DNA from: [Flexibacter] sp. ATCC 35103
GTDB lineage: Bacteria; Bacteroidota; Bacteroidia; Flavobacteriales; Flavobacteriaceae
NCBI RefSeq assembly: GCF_001975985.1
Contig: NZ_MTQF01000005.1
Coordinates: 124,001-188,000 of the forward strand
Reading direction: 5' to 3'
Length of the DNA stretch: 64,000 bases
Shown: positions 8,135 to 15,398 of the stretch, piece after piece
How the letters are laid out: each line of letters starts with the position of its first letter
Numbering within the stretch: the stretch's first letter is position 1
Notes under the pieces: model-generated
What the model saw: the letters and a program-made list of their open reading frames with translations, nothing else
What the model was told of the DNA's origin: nothing
Database searches by the model: none
Made by a program: the position numbers and the translations under genes

Positions 8135-8425
8135 TTATTTTGCTTCGTTATTCGTTTTTACTCCTTCCACAAAAACTTTTGCAGGTTTAAAAGCAGGAAT
8201 GTTGTGTGCTGGAATTTTGATAGTAGTGTTTTTAGAAATGTTTCTACCTGTTTTTTCAGCTCTTGTTTTTACGATAAAACTTCCGAAACCTCTTAGGTAA
8301 ACATTGTCCCCAGTTTCTAATGAAGTTTTAACTTCTTCCATAAAAGTTTCTACTGTTGCTTGAACATCTCCTTTTTCAAGACCTAGTTTCTCTGAAATTT
8401 TCGCTACGATATCTGCTTTCGTCAT
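8135..8425 (-). CDS. HU family DNA-binding protein
   Basis: A 96-residue histone-like protein covering the whole HU/IHF fold: helices MTKADIVAKISEKLGLEKGDVQATVETFMEEV, then GDNVYLRGFGSFIVKTRAEKTGRN, the DNA-binding arm with IPAHNIPAFKP, and the final FKPAKVFVEGV helix. It binds and bends DNA in the nucleoid. A good promoter lies upstream (8476-8507). It is transcribed divergently from mutY, and the 30-residue basic protein gene follows 28 bases downstream. HU versus IHF subunit cannot be decided; the HU-beta type is most likely. Confidence 0.93.
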   Translation of the reverse strand: MTKADIVAKISEKLGLEKGDVQATVETFMEEVKTSLETGDNVYLRGFGSFIVKTRAEKTGRNISKNTTIKIPAHNIPAFKPAKVFVEGVKTNNEAK

Positions 8426-8475
8426 TTTCTTTCCTATTTTATTTTTATAAATGGTGTACTATTTTTTTGAGTTTG

Positions 8476-8507
8476 CAAATATAGGAATTAAAAAAATAAT
8501 TAATCAA
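8476..8507 (-). promoter_or_regulatory. Flavobacterial promoter of the HU gene
   Basis: On the minus strand, TTG (8505-8507) and TATATTTG (8476-8483) are 21 bases apart, matching the Flavobacterium -33 TTG and -7 TAnnTTTG consensus. The predicted leader is about 45 nt. Confidence 0.7.
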
Positions 8508-8540
8508 GCTAATTCGTTAAATTTTAATTACATAAACATT

Positions 8541-8548
8541 TACTTTTG
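8541..8548 (+). promoter_or_regulatory. -7 element of the mutY promoter
   Basis: TACTTTTG matches TAnnTTTG; TTA at 8517-8519, 21 bases upstream, could serve as a weak -33. It overlaps the TTG codon at 8546, arguing that translation begins at the ATG at 8567 instead. Confidence 0.55.
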
Positions 8549-8566
8549 TATTCTAAGTATTTTGCA

Positions 8567-9613
8567 ATGAATTTTTCTAACATATTGATAAAATGGTATT
8601 TACAAAACAAACGTGATTTGCCATGGCGAAAAACGGCCAATCCATACCATATTTGGCTCTCAGAAATTATGTTGCAACAGACTAGAGTTGCGCAAGGAAC
8701 GCCATATTTTTTTGCTTTTACGCAGGAATTTCCTACTGTATTTGATTTGGCAAATGCCTCAGAAGAGCAGGTTTTGAAACTTTGGCAGGGATTAGGGTAT
8801 TATTCCCGCGCCAGAAATTTGCATAAAACGGCTCAATATGTCGCAAATGAGTTAGATGGAATTTTCCCGGAGAACTATACAGCATTATTAAAATTAAAAG
8901 GTGTTGGCGAATATACCGCAGCTGCAATTGCCTCTTTTTCTTATAATGAAGCTGTTCCTGTTGTCGACGGAAATGTGTTTAGGGTACTCTCCCGTTATTT
9001 TGATATAGAATCTGATATTGCTTTGCCGGCAACTAAAAAAGAGTTTACAGAGCTGGCACGCGAATTAATGCCAAAAGATAATCCTGCAATGTTTAATCAG
9101 GCGATAATGGAGTTTGGTGCTTTGCAGTGTGTGCCTAAAAGTCCTGATTGTTCTGTTTGTGTTTTTAATGAGAGCTGTGCGGCTTTGCAAAAAAAGAAAG
9201 TATCGGTTTTGCCTGTAAAATCTAAAAAAATAAAAGTGACGAATCGTTTCTTTAATTATTTGATTTTAGAAGATGCTTTGGGGAATACCTTAATTCAAAA
9301 AAGAACGGCTAAAGGAATCTGGCATAATTTATATGAGTTTCCTTTACTTGAAACTGCTGAAATTGTGGGATTTGATGTTGTTTCAGTTGCGGCTCAAAAC
9401 GATTTTTTCTCTTCTTATACTATATTAAGTATAGAGGAGTGTAGTGAAAAAACTGTAATTCATAAACTCTCGCACCAGCATCTTCATATTCAGTTTTGGA
9501 AGATTAAGATTGAAGAAATAATAGAAAACGGATTGAATGTCAGTAAATTAAAAACATTTCCTTTTCCTATTGTGATTTATAATTTTATAGAAAAGCAGGA
9601 AATAAATTGCTAA
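8567..9613 (+). CDS. mutY: A/G-specific adenine glycosylase
   Basis: 348 residues from the ATG at 8567; an in-frame TTG at 8546 would add seven residues but lies in the -7 promoter box. The HhH-GPD domain has catalytic Glu33 (LSEIMLQQTR), the helix-hairpin-helix LKGVGEYTAAAIASF and catalytic Asp134 (VVDGNVFRV). Four cysteines at 188, 195, 198 and 204 (C-x6-C-x2-C-x5-C) bind a 4Fe-4S cluster. The C-terminal NUDIX-like domain (about 220-348) recognises 8-oxoG. The enzyme removes adenine mispaired with 8-oxoguanine. It heads the mutY-ssb-gldE-gldD run; ssb has its own promoter box. Confidence 0.95.
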   Translation: MNFSNILIKWYLQNKRDLPWRKTANPYHIWLSEIMLQQTRVAQGTPYFFAFTQEFPTVFDLANASEEQVLKLWQGLGYYSRARNLHKTAQYVANELDGIFPENYTALLKLKGVGEYTAAAIASFSYNEAVPVVDGNVFRVLSRYFDIESDIALPATKKEFTELARELMPKDNPAMFNQAIMEFGALQCVPKSPDCSVCVFNESCAALQKKKVSVLPVKSKKIKVTNRFFNYLILEDALGNTLIQKRTAKGIWHNLYEFPLLETAEIVGFDVVSVAAQNDFFSSYTILSIEECSEKTVIHKLSHQHLHIQFWKIKIEEIIENGLNVSKLKTFPFPIVIYNFIEKQEINC

Positions 9614-9621
9614 AAAAAATG

Positions 9622-9629
9622 TATCTTTG
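9622..9629 (+). promoter_or_regulatory. -7 element upstream of ssb
   Basis: TATCTTTG matches TAnnTTTG, 23 bases before the ssb ATG. No well-spaced -33 TTG is seen, so the call is tentative. Confidence 0.45.
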
Positions 9630-9651
9630 GGGTAAATACCACTAAATAATT

Positions 9652-10092
9652 ATGAACGGAACATTAAATAAAGTGATGCTAATTGGCCATTTGGGCGATG
9701 ATGTGAAAATGCATTATTTTGATGGAGGAAATTGCATTGGACGTTTTCAGCTCGCTACAAATGAGGTTTATATCAATAAAACGACCAATGAAAAAATAAC
9801 TTCAACGGAGTGGCATAATTTAGTTGTGCGTAATAAAGCCGCCGAAATTTGCGAAAAATACCTTTCTAAAGGAGATAAAATCTATATAGAAGGGCGTATA
9901 AAATCGCGTCAATGGCAGGCAGAAGATGGTACAACAAAATATACAACTGAAATTCAGGTAACAGAGTTTACTTTCTTGACTACCAAAAAAGAAACTGGAA
10001 ATCATAAACCGCATCAGGAATCAGAATCAGCAAAAAACACTAACTTTGATGCGACAAATGAAGGTTTACCTGTAAATGATTTACCTTTTTGA
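9652..10092 (+). CDS. ssb: Single-stranded DNA-binding protein
   Basis: 146 residues. The N-terminal OB fold (residues 1-108) starts MNGTLNKVMLIGHLGDD and contains STEWHNLVVRNKAAEICEKYLSKGDKIYIEGRIKSRQW, typical of SSB. A short acidic, disordered linker leads to the C-terminal tip VNDLPF, a variant of the conserved DDLPF tail that recruits replication and repair proteins. It protects single-stranded DNA as a tetramer. It lies 38 bases after mutY and 23 bases before gldE, a gene order I recall from F. johnsoniae. Confidence 0.95.
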   Translation: MNGTLNKVMLIGHLGDDVKMHYFDGGNCIGRFQLATNEVYINKTTNEKITSTEWHNLVVRNKAAEICEKYLSKGDKIYIEGRIKSRQWQAEDGTTKYTTEIQVTEFTFLTTKKETGNHKPHQESESAKNTNFDATNEGLPVNDLPF

Positions 10093-10115
10093 TTGTTTAA
10101 CTAATCTTTTTTAAT

Positions 10116-11411
10116 TTGGACCCGGAGCCCAGTTTATTTTTTAATACCACATTAGATGCCAATTTAATAATTGGTTTTGTTGGAATATTTATTTTGCTGT
10201 TTCTTTCGGCAATTGTTTCAGGTGCCGAAGTTGCGCTTTTTTCTTTATCTCAAAAAGACATTGACGAAACATTGCAGGAAAATAATCCGAAAGGAAAAAT
10301 TATTTCAAATCTTTTAGATAAACCCAAAAAACTTCTCGCAACATTACTGGTCGCCAATAATTTTTTTAATATTGGAGTCGTTATATTGTTCTCCTTTATA
10401 GGACAAAATATTTTTGCAGACGTAAATTCACCGGTTTTTAAGTTTATTCTTGAAATTGTTCTGGTCACTTTTCTTATTTTGTTGTTTGGAGAAGTTTTAC
10501 CAAAAGTTTATGCCAGCCGCAACAATATAAAATTCGCAAAACGCGTTGCATATCCAATCGCATTTTTAGATACATTACTATCGCCAATAAGTTTGCCTAT
10601 GCGTAGTGTTACGCTATATTTGCACAACAAATTGGGGAAACAAAAGAATAGTTTTTCGATAAACCAGCTTTCTCAAGCCTTAGAACTTACAGATTCTGAA
10701 GGAACGTCGAGCGAAGAACAAAAAATACTGGAAGGAATTGTTTCTTTTGGAAACACAGATACGAAGCAAGTTATGAGTCCAAGGATTGATATTTTTGCTT
10801 TAGAAATTGAAGAACCGTTTTCTGTTATTTGTCCTAAAATAATTGAAAAAGGATTTTCGAGAATTCCGGTTTACAGGGATAATATCGATCAGATTGAAGG
10901 CGTTTTATTCGTTAAGGATTTATTGCCTCATATTGATAAAGAAGAGTTTGACTGGTCATCTTTGATAAGAGAAGCATTTTTTGTTCCTGAGAATAAAAAA
11001 CTGGATAACTTACTAAAGGATTTTCAAAGCCTTAAAAGTCATTTGGCAATTGTGGTTGATGAATATGGAGGAACTTCCGGATTAGTTTCTCTTGAAGATG
11101 TTATCGAAGAAATAGTAGGGGATATTAGTGATGAATTTGATGATGAAAATTTAAACTTTTCTCAAATAGATGAGAAGAATTTTTTATTTGAAGGGAAAAT
11201 CAACATGAAAGATTTTTATCGAATTGTTGATGTCAATGAAGATATTTTCGAATCACATAAAGGAGAAGCCGAAACATTAGCTGGGTTTATTTTAGAAATT
11301 CTGGGTAATTTTCCTAAAAAAGATCAAAAAGTAGCTTTTGATAATTGTGTCTTTACGATAGAAACAGTTGATAAAAAGCGTGTGAAACAAATAAAAGTAA
11401 CAATAGATTAA
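10116..11411 (+). CDS. gldE: Gliding motility protein GldE (CBS/CorC-like membrane protein)
   Basis: 431 residues, starting at TTG 10116. The N-terminal DUF21 region holds about four membrane segments (LIIGFVGIFILLFLSAIVSGAEVALFSL; FILEIVLVTFLILLFGEVLPK). A CBS pair follows (about residues 205-330, including FSRIPVYRDNIDQIEGVLFVKDLL and LAIVVDEYGGTSGLVSLEDVIEEIVGDI), then a CorC/HlyC transporter-associated domain. This is the architecture of GldE, which in F. johnsoniae works with GldD in gliding and protein secretion. The stop codon directly abuts the gldD ATG, so the two are translationally linked. The adjacency to gldD decides GldE over a general magnesium/cobalt exporter. Confidence 0.93.
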   Translation: MDPEPSLFFNTTLDANLIIGFVGIFILLFLSAIVSGAEVALFSLSQKDIDETLQENNPKGKIISNLLDKPKKLLATLLVANNFFNIGVVILFSFIGQNIFADVNSPVFKFILEIVLVTFLILLFGEVLPKVYASRNNIKFAKRVAYPIAFLDTLLSPISLPMRSVTLYLHNKLGKQKNSFSINQLSQALELTDSEGTSSEEQKILEGIVSFGNTDTKQVMSPRIDIFALEIEEPFSVICPKIIEKGFSRIPVYRDNIDQIEGVLFVKDLLPHIDKEEFDWSSLIREAFFVPENKKLDNLLKDFQSLKSHLAIVVDEYGGTSGLVSLEDVIEEIVGDISDEFDDENLNFSQIDEKNFLFEGKINMKDFYRIVDVNEDIFESHKGEAETLAGFILEILGNFPKKDQKVAFDNCVFTIETVDKKRVKQIKVTID

Positions 11412-11972
11412 ATGTTAAAAAAAACAATTTCAATAGCAACAATTTTACTGGCATTGACTGTTTTAAGTTGTAAAGATGATGTAGTGCCTAAACCTTCAGG
11501 TTATTTGCGTTTAGATTATCCCGAAGCAAAATATGTTAGTTTTGAAAACAATTGCCCGTTTGCTTTTGAAATGAATGAAGCAGCAGTAATTAAAGGTGAA
11601 AAAGACTGCGGATTTGCGATTACATATCCAAAAATGAAAGCAACGATTTACCTGACTTACAAACCGGTAAACGGTAATATTGAGAAATTGCTAAAAGATG
11701 CTCAAAAACTAACTTACGAGCACGTTATTAAAGCAGATGATATACTGGAACAACCGTATTTAAACCCGCAAAAAAAGGTTTACGGTATGTTTTATCAAGT
11801 TGACGGAAATGCAGCTACAAACTCACAGTTTTACGTGACAGACAGTACAAAGCATTTTATAACCGGATCAGTTTATTTTTATGCAAAACCCAACTTTGAT
11901 TCTATTATGCCGGCGGCAAGTTATATCAAAAATGATATGCAGAGACTGATGGAAACTTTAAAGTGGAAATAA
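11412..11972 (+). CDS. gldD: Gliding motility lipoprotein GldD
   Basis: 186 residues with a lipoprotein signal peptide: hydrophobic segment ISIATILLALTVLSC with lipidated Cys20. The mature part includes PKPSGYLRLDYPEAKYVSF and TYLTYKPVNGN-like sequence characteristic of GldD. In F. johnsoniae GldD is required for gliding and type IX secretion. Its ATG follows the gldE stop codon with no gap. No clear terminator follows; the next gene is convergent. Confidence 0.93.
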   Translation: MLKKTISIATILLALTVLSCKDDVVPKPSGYLRLDYPEAKYVSFENNCPFAFEMNEAAVIKGEKDCGFAITYPKMKATIYLTYKPVNGNIEKLLKDAQKLTYEHVIKADDILEQPYLNPQKKVYGMFYQVDGNAATNSQFYVTDSTKHFITGSVYFYAKPNFDSIMPAASYIKNDMQRLMETLKWK

Positions 11973-12038
11973 AAAAACAATTGATTTTTTTTGATTTAAA
12001 TTTTAGTTTCACAAGTGGGATGCTAGCTCCAGCGGAGA

Positions 12039-12728
12039 TTATGGAATAGCAATTAGTCCTTTTTTTAAATCTGGTTTGAAATGTTCATTCCAATATTCGT
12101 CAGAATAAGGGTCTTTGTCATTTTTCTCTGAAACAAATTTTAATTTCCCGTCTTTAATTTCATATAACCTATATGATTTAATAATTTTATTTGCTTCTAT
12201 TTTTAATATTAACAAATAAACTACAGGTTGATAAGAATTAAAAACTTCTAATTGCAAATGATATATCCCGTCCTTATTTACTATGTAATACCCTGTCTGT
12301 TGAGTTACTCCAGGTTGAATTAAAAAATCACTAGAAACAAAAGTATTTTCAGTAAAACATTTTTTGTCAATTAATAATTGATCACCTTTAATTATTTTTT
12401 TGCAATTATTAATTTTATCAATATTACGGACGAGTAATTTTACATTTGAAATATCATATCCGCTTTCGTTAACTAAACAGATATCAAAAAAATTGTCTTT
12501 TTCGGAATGTGAAACCAAAATTTTAGGATAAGTCACACCAAAGATTTTATTATTCAGTCTATTCTGTAATTGCTCAGCTTTTGCTCTAAATTGTTCTTCA
12601 GATTTTTTAGCCTCATTTGTTTCTAAGTCAGCTTCTTTCTTTTCATAATATTGTAAAAATGCACTACAAATTACAAGTATACCTCCCAAAACTCCTAAAA
12701 TTAAAGTAAACATATTTCTTTTATTCAT
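12039..12728 (-). CDS. Membrane-anchored protein of unknown function
   Basis: 229 residues. Residues 7-26 (FTLILGVLGGILVICSAFLQYY) form one membrane segment, followed by a charged helix of about 30 residues that could be a coiled coil (KKEADLETNEAKKSEEQFRAKAEQLQNRL). The rest is beta-rich with no motif I recognise; one stretch (VSHSEKDNFFDICLVNESGYDISNVKLLV) looks like an immunoglobulin-like sandwich. It is very AT-rich and stands alone between the gldE-gldD run and an HMA lipoprotein gene, bordered on both sides by the inverted short motif TGCTAGC. It may be a horizontally acquired accessory gene. Confidence 0.6.
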   Translation of the reverse strand: MNKRNMFTLILGVLGGILVICSAFLQYYEKKEADLETNEAKKSEEQFRAKAEQLQNRLNNKIFGVTYPKILVSHSEKDNFFDICLVNESGYDISNVKLLVRNIDKINNCKKIIKGDQLLIDKKCFTENTFVSSDFLIQPGVTQQTGYYIVNKDGIYHLQLEVFNSYQPVVYLLILKIEANKIIKSYRLYEIKDGKLKFVSEKNDKDPYSDEYWNEHFKPDLKKGLIAIP

Positions 12729-12970
12729 TAGTTTAAAATTTAAAATATAATCTAAGAAGAATATACAAAAAAGTGTAATATTTATGATTTAACTAGAATG
12801 AGTAAATATTTTTTTTTCAATCAGTTCTCTTAAAATTAATTTATTTGCAAATAAAAGATTTTTACTATATTGAATAACAGGTATTTATACTTTTTTTATT
12901 TAATCTACTGTTTCGAGTCACTTTCTCGTATATAACGCTGTTTTTACGAGCGAGATATTCGCGCTAGCAG
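12729..12970. other. Gene-poor AT-rich spacer
   Basis: No coding frame or RNA gene is apparent. The right part (about 12938-12970) holds CGAGCGAGATATTCGCGC and GCTAGCA, which look like remnants of a flavobacterial intergenic palindrome. GCTAGCA is inverted relative to TGCTAGC at 12021-12027. Confidence 0.4.
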
Positions 12971-12971
12971 C

Positions 12972-13003
12972 AAAAAAAAACACCCAAATTCAAATTGAGC
13001 GCC
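12972..13003 (-). terminator. Terminator of the HMA lipoprotein gene
   Basis: On the minus strand GGGCGCTCA pairs, with several G-U pairs, with TGGGTGTTT, and a run of nine Ts follows. It lies 27 bases beyond the stop codon. Confidence 0.6.
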
Positions 13004-13029
13004 CTTTTTCTATATATTATATTCCGTAA

Positions 13030-13407
13030 TTACGATTTAAAATTCGAAACCTTATATGTTTTTCCATCTCCCGTTGCCTGAACAACTTTTGTCAGGTTAT
13101 CTTGGTTTTGAACTGTTTTGTCAAACACAACAGTAGCTGTTTTTTTGTCGAAATCAACTGTTGCTTTTTCTACTCCGTCAAGATTAGATAATTCTTTTTC
13201 GATAGTTTTTGCACATCCCATTGCACAAGTCATTCCTTCGATCTCGAAACTTGCAGTTTGTACATTTTCGGCAGCAATTGCTTTGTGTTCTTTTACAGCT
13301 GTGTTTTCTGATTTTATGTTTGCCAGATTTTTATCTTCTTCTTTTTTGCAGCTTACCAATACTAAACCTGCTATGGCGAAAGTGGCTATGATCTTTGTAA
13401 ATTTCAT
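13030..13407 (-). CDS. Heavy-metal-associated (HMA) domain lipoprotein
   Basis: 125 residues with a lipoprotein signal (IIATFAIAGLVLVSC, lipidated Cys20). A short linker leads to one ferredoxin-like HMA domain (about 52-122). Its metal loop reads GMTCAMGCAKTIE, so the cysteines (61 and 65) are separated by three residues rather than the two of classical copper chaperones. LSNLDGVEKATVDFDKKTATVVFD completes the fold. Placement in the envelope suggests periplasmic copper or other soft-metal binding. It is a single gene with its own promoter and terminator, divergent from the EamA exporter. Metal specificity cannot be read from the sequence. Confidence 0.85.
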   Translation of the reverse strand: MKFTKIIATFAIAGLVLVSCKKEEDKNLANIKSENTAVKEHKAIAAENVQTASFEIEGMTCAMGCAKTIEKELSNLDGVEKATVDFDKKTATVVFDKTVQNQDNLTKVVQATGDGKTYKVSNFKS

Positions 13408-13444
13408 TGTATATGATTTTTAATTTGATAGTGATGTTCTTTTG

Positions 13445-13452
13445 CAAAATTA
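13445..13452 (-). promoter_or_regulatory. -7 element of the HMA lipoprotein gene
   Basis: On the minus strand TAATTTTG matches TAnnTTTG, 37 bases before the ATG. No clear -33 TTG was found. Confidence 0.45.
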
Positions 13453-13501
13453 ATAAAAATGAAGAGGTCAGTTCATAAATTTATTACAAATTTGTATCAA
13501 A

Positions 13502-14377
13502 ATGGTATTTATGGATGCAAAGCAATTAAAGTGGGCGTATTTATTTGTTCTTTCGCTTATTTGGGGAAGTTCTTTTATTTTAATAAAAAGAGGTTTAGTT
13601 GGTTTAACTGCAATTCAGGTTGGCTCGTTCCGAATTATTTTTGCAGCGCTCTTTTTATTAATTTTTGGGTTTAATAGTCTAAAGAAAATTTCGCGCCGCC
13701 AATGGAAATTTGTTGCCATAACATCACTTTTTGGGACTTTTACCCCAGCTTATCTTTTTGCTATTGCAGAAACCGAAGTTGATAGTTCAATCGTTGCTAT
13801 TTTAAATTCGCTTACGCCATTAAATACATTAGTGTTAGGAATAATTGCTTTTGGAATCCAGTTTCAAAAACGACAGGTTTTAGGCGTTTTTGTGGGTTTG
13901 GTTGGTTGTATGTTATTGGTTTTAAGCGGAGCATCTGCTCATCCTGGACAAAACTATTATTATGTAGTTCTTGTTGTAATTGCAACCTTATGTTATGCGA
14001 TCAATGTTAATTTAATCAAGAAGTATTTGTCTGACTTAAATTCTGTAAGTATTACAACCGGAAACTTTACCGTTTTGCTTATACCTGCTTTGATTATTTT
14101 AAGCACCACAGATATTTCTCAAAGAATAAGTCTTGATGTTACACAACATTCTATCTTTTTCGTAATGATTCTGGGTGTTTTAGGAACCGGAATCGCTAAT
14201 GTTGTATTCTTTAAATTAATACAAATGTCATCGCCTGTTTTTGCAACATCAGTAACCTATTTAATACCAATAGTAGCATTTTTTTGGGGATTATTAGATA
14301 ACGAAATGCTAACGCCAATCCAGTTTTTTGGCGCTTTTATTATTTTGATTGGAGTTTATTTATCAGCTAAGAAATAA
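13502..14377 (+). CDS. EamA/DMT family transporter
   Basis: 291 residues forming about ten membrane helices in two EamA repeats (about 10-135 and 150-288). Recognisable blocks are LSLIWGSSFILIKRGL at the start of repeat one, GLVGCMLLVLSG at its end and FVMILGVLGTGIANVVFF in repeat two. DMT superfamily members export amino acids, metabolites or drugs; the substrate is not predictable. The ATG at 13502 is used; an in-frame ATG at 13511 also fits. It is divergent from the HMA gene and is followed by a repeat-rich intergenic region. Confidence 0.88.
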   Translation: MVFMDAKQLKWAYLFVLSLIWGSSFILIKRGLVGLTAIQVGSFRIIFAALFLLIFGFNSLKKISRRQWKFVAITSLFGTFTPAYLFAIAETEVDSSIVAILNSLTPLNTLVLGIIAFGIQFQKRQVLGVFVGLVGCMLLVLSGASAHPGQNYYYVVLVVIATLCYAINVNLIKKYLSDLNSVSITTGNFTVLLIPALIILSTTDISQRISLDVTQHSIFFVMILGVLGTGIANVVFFKLIQMSSPVFATSVTYLIPIVAFFWGLLDNEMLTPIQFFGAFIILIGVYLSAKK

Positions 14378-14424
14378 GAGCTTTGAATTGAATACCTTTG
14401 AGAGGTTTTTTATGTGTGGTTTTG

Positions 14425-14520
14425 TCATTTCGACGCAGGAGAAATCACCCTTGTAATTCGACAAAGATTGGCGATTTTAGTAACGGAGCTTTATTTGTGA
14501 TTTCTCCTGCGTCGAAATGA
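14425..14520. repeat. Inverted-repeat element, TGTCATT family, copy 1
   Basis: A 96-bp element with perfect 24-nt arms: 14425-14448 (TCATTTCGACGCAGGAGAAA then TCAC) and its exact complement at 14497-14520. The 48-nt centre (GACAAAGATT...) is clearly homologous to that of the copy at 15119. The arms carry GCAGG where copy 2 has CGAAGG, changed in both arms. It is non-coding and was not recognised as a known insertion sequence. Confidence 0.75.
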
Positions 14521-14542
14521 TATACTAATTGAATAAAAAATT

Positions 14543-14616
14543 ACCCGTATAGTATGGTGGCGGTATTGGAAACAACCGTAACGCTCTTAAAGGCGTAGGA
14601 GCTAAGTTACGCGGGT
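14543..14616 (+). repeat. Structured element, family 3, copy A
   Basis: Opens with ACCCG and closes with CGGGT, forming an outer stem. Inside are two small hairpins, CGGT...ACCG and ACGC...GCGT, giving a three-way-junction-like fold. A 32-nt block (14553-14584) is identical to copy B. It could be an RNA element or a folded DNA repeat. It lies 12 bases before an ATG at 14629 whose frame runs through copy B into the 77-residue gene. Confidence 0.55.
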
Positions 14617-14710
14617 TTTATTTTAAATATGAAAATTCTTACTTATTTGAAAGTTTTTGAGTATCTTCACGGTCCTAAAACGTCAAATAATATGAACTTA
14701 AAGAAATTTT

Positions 14711-14787
14711 ACCCGTGTGGTATGGTGGCGGTATTGGAAACAACCGTAACGCGCTTTGACGGCGTAGGACACCTTAGCTATGCGGGT
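14711..14787 (+). repeat. Structured element, family 3, copy B
   Basis: Second copy of the element at 14543. ACCCGTGTGG can pair with CTATGCGGGT over ten positions including G-U pairs; the two inner hairpins and the 32-nt block (14721-14752) are conserved. It ends 24 bases before the ATG of the 77-residue gene, the position expected for a leader RNA, although mobility as a DNA repeat is equally possible. Confidence 0.55.
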
Positions 14788-14811
14788 TTTTTACTCCCTA
14801 ACCGTCAAATT

Positions 14812-15045
14812 ATGAGTACAAACACCCTTTCAAAAGAAACAGAATTGCGATTAGCTGATTTTTTCAACAATTCAATTGATCCACAATTTATGGCAAAAAC
14901 AATTAGACAAGTAAATCATTTGCTTGCTTTAAGCCTAATGCGGGATTGTGAAACACTCGAAACCGATAAAACAAATCTTGAAAACGGTTTTTATTGGTTG
15001 AATGAATTAGCAGAAATTCTAAATCCTTATCTGGATGTTGAATGA
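14812..15045 (+). CDS. 77-residue orphan protein behind a structured leader
   Basis: From ATG 14812 the protein reads MSTNTLSKETELRLADFFNN and ends LNPYLDVE, 77 residues, acidic and mostly helical. It has no signal peptide or membrane segment, and two cysteine-free helices with RQVNHLLALSLMRDCETLE between them. An in-frame ATG at 14629 exists, but that extension would translate repeat copy B, which is unlikely. A perfect 14-bp terminator starts six bases after the stop, supporting a real transcription unit. I do not recognise the family. The pairing with the tandem structured element is the notable feature. Confidence 0.6.
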   Translation: MSTNTLSKETELRLADFFNNSIDPQFMAKTIRQVNHLLALSLMRDCETLETDKTNLENGFYWLNELAEILNPYLDVE

Positions 15046-15050
15046 TTAAA

Positions 15051-15084
15051 CAAGAAAGGCTGTCATAATCGACAGCCTTTCTTG
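15051..15084 (+). terminator. Terminator of the 77-residue gene
   Basis: Perfect 14-bp stem (CAAGAAAGGCTGTC/GACAGCCTTTCTTG), 6-nt loop, then CTTTT. Confidence 0.85.
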
Positions 15085-15118
15085 CTTTTGGGAAATTTTG
15101 TAAAGTTTTAAGTATGTT

Positions 15119-15222
15119 TGTCATTTCGACCGAAGGGAGAAATCACACTAGTAATGCGACAAAGATTGATAATTTTAGGAATGGAGTTTCTTGTGCGATT
15201 TCTCCCTTCGGTCGAAATGACA
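15119..15222. repeat. Inverted-repeat element, TGTCATT family, copy 2
   Basis: A 104-bp element with perfect 26-nt arms at 15119-15144 (TGTCATTTCGACCGAAGGGA then GAAATC) and 15197-15222. The centre (GCGACAAAGATTGATAATTT) aligns with copy 1 at 14425. It lies downstream of the 77-residue gene. Confidence 0.75.
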
Positions 15223-15307
15223 AGATTGTGTTTATGATAATAACGTGAAAAAGGGCTTCGACTTTGCTCAGCCTGACAAGGAATGAGTAGAAGTAGTACA
15301 TAAAAAA

Positions 15308-15342
15308 AAGCTTTGTCAAAGTTTTAAACTTTGACAAAGCTT
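15308..15342 (-). terminator. Long palindromic terminator after the M16 peptidase operon
   Basis: A 17-bp perfect stem (AAGCTTTGTCAAAGTTT and its complement) around one central base, followed on the minus strand by eight Ts. It lies 57 bases after the stop codon. The spacer between holds three ACCTTTG-like repeats (15358-15392). Confidence 0.7.
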
Positions 15343-15398
15343 CGGGATAACCTCCCAGAACCTTTGCAACTCTGAGCCTTTGAACCTTTGAATTTCTT

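Noticed and set aside
12000..13029. Toxin-antitoxin or defence island
   Set aside because: Only one unknown gene is present, with no nuclease, antitoxin or other defence motif visible.
14543..14787. Template/variable repeat pair of a diversity-generating retroelement, or integron attC sites
   Set aside because: No reverse transcriptase or integrase is nearby; differences are not confined to adenines, and the ends lack clear attC core motifs.
14629..14811. N-terminal extension of the 77-residue gene
   Set aside because: It would translate the spacer and all of repeat copy B. The short start at 14812 gives a clean protein.
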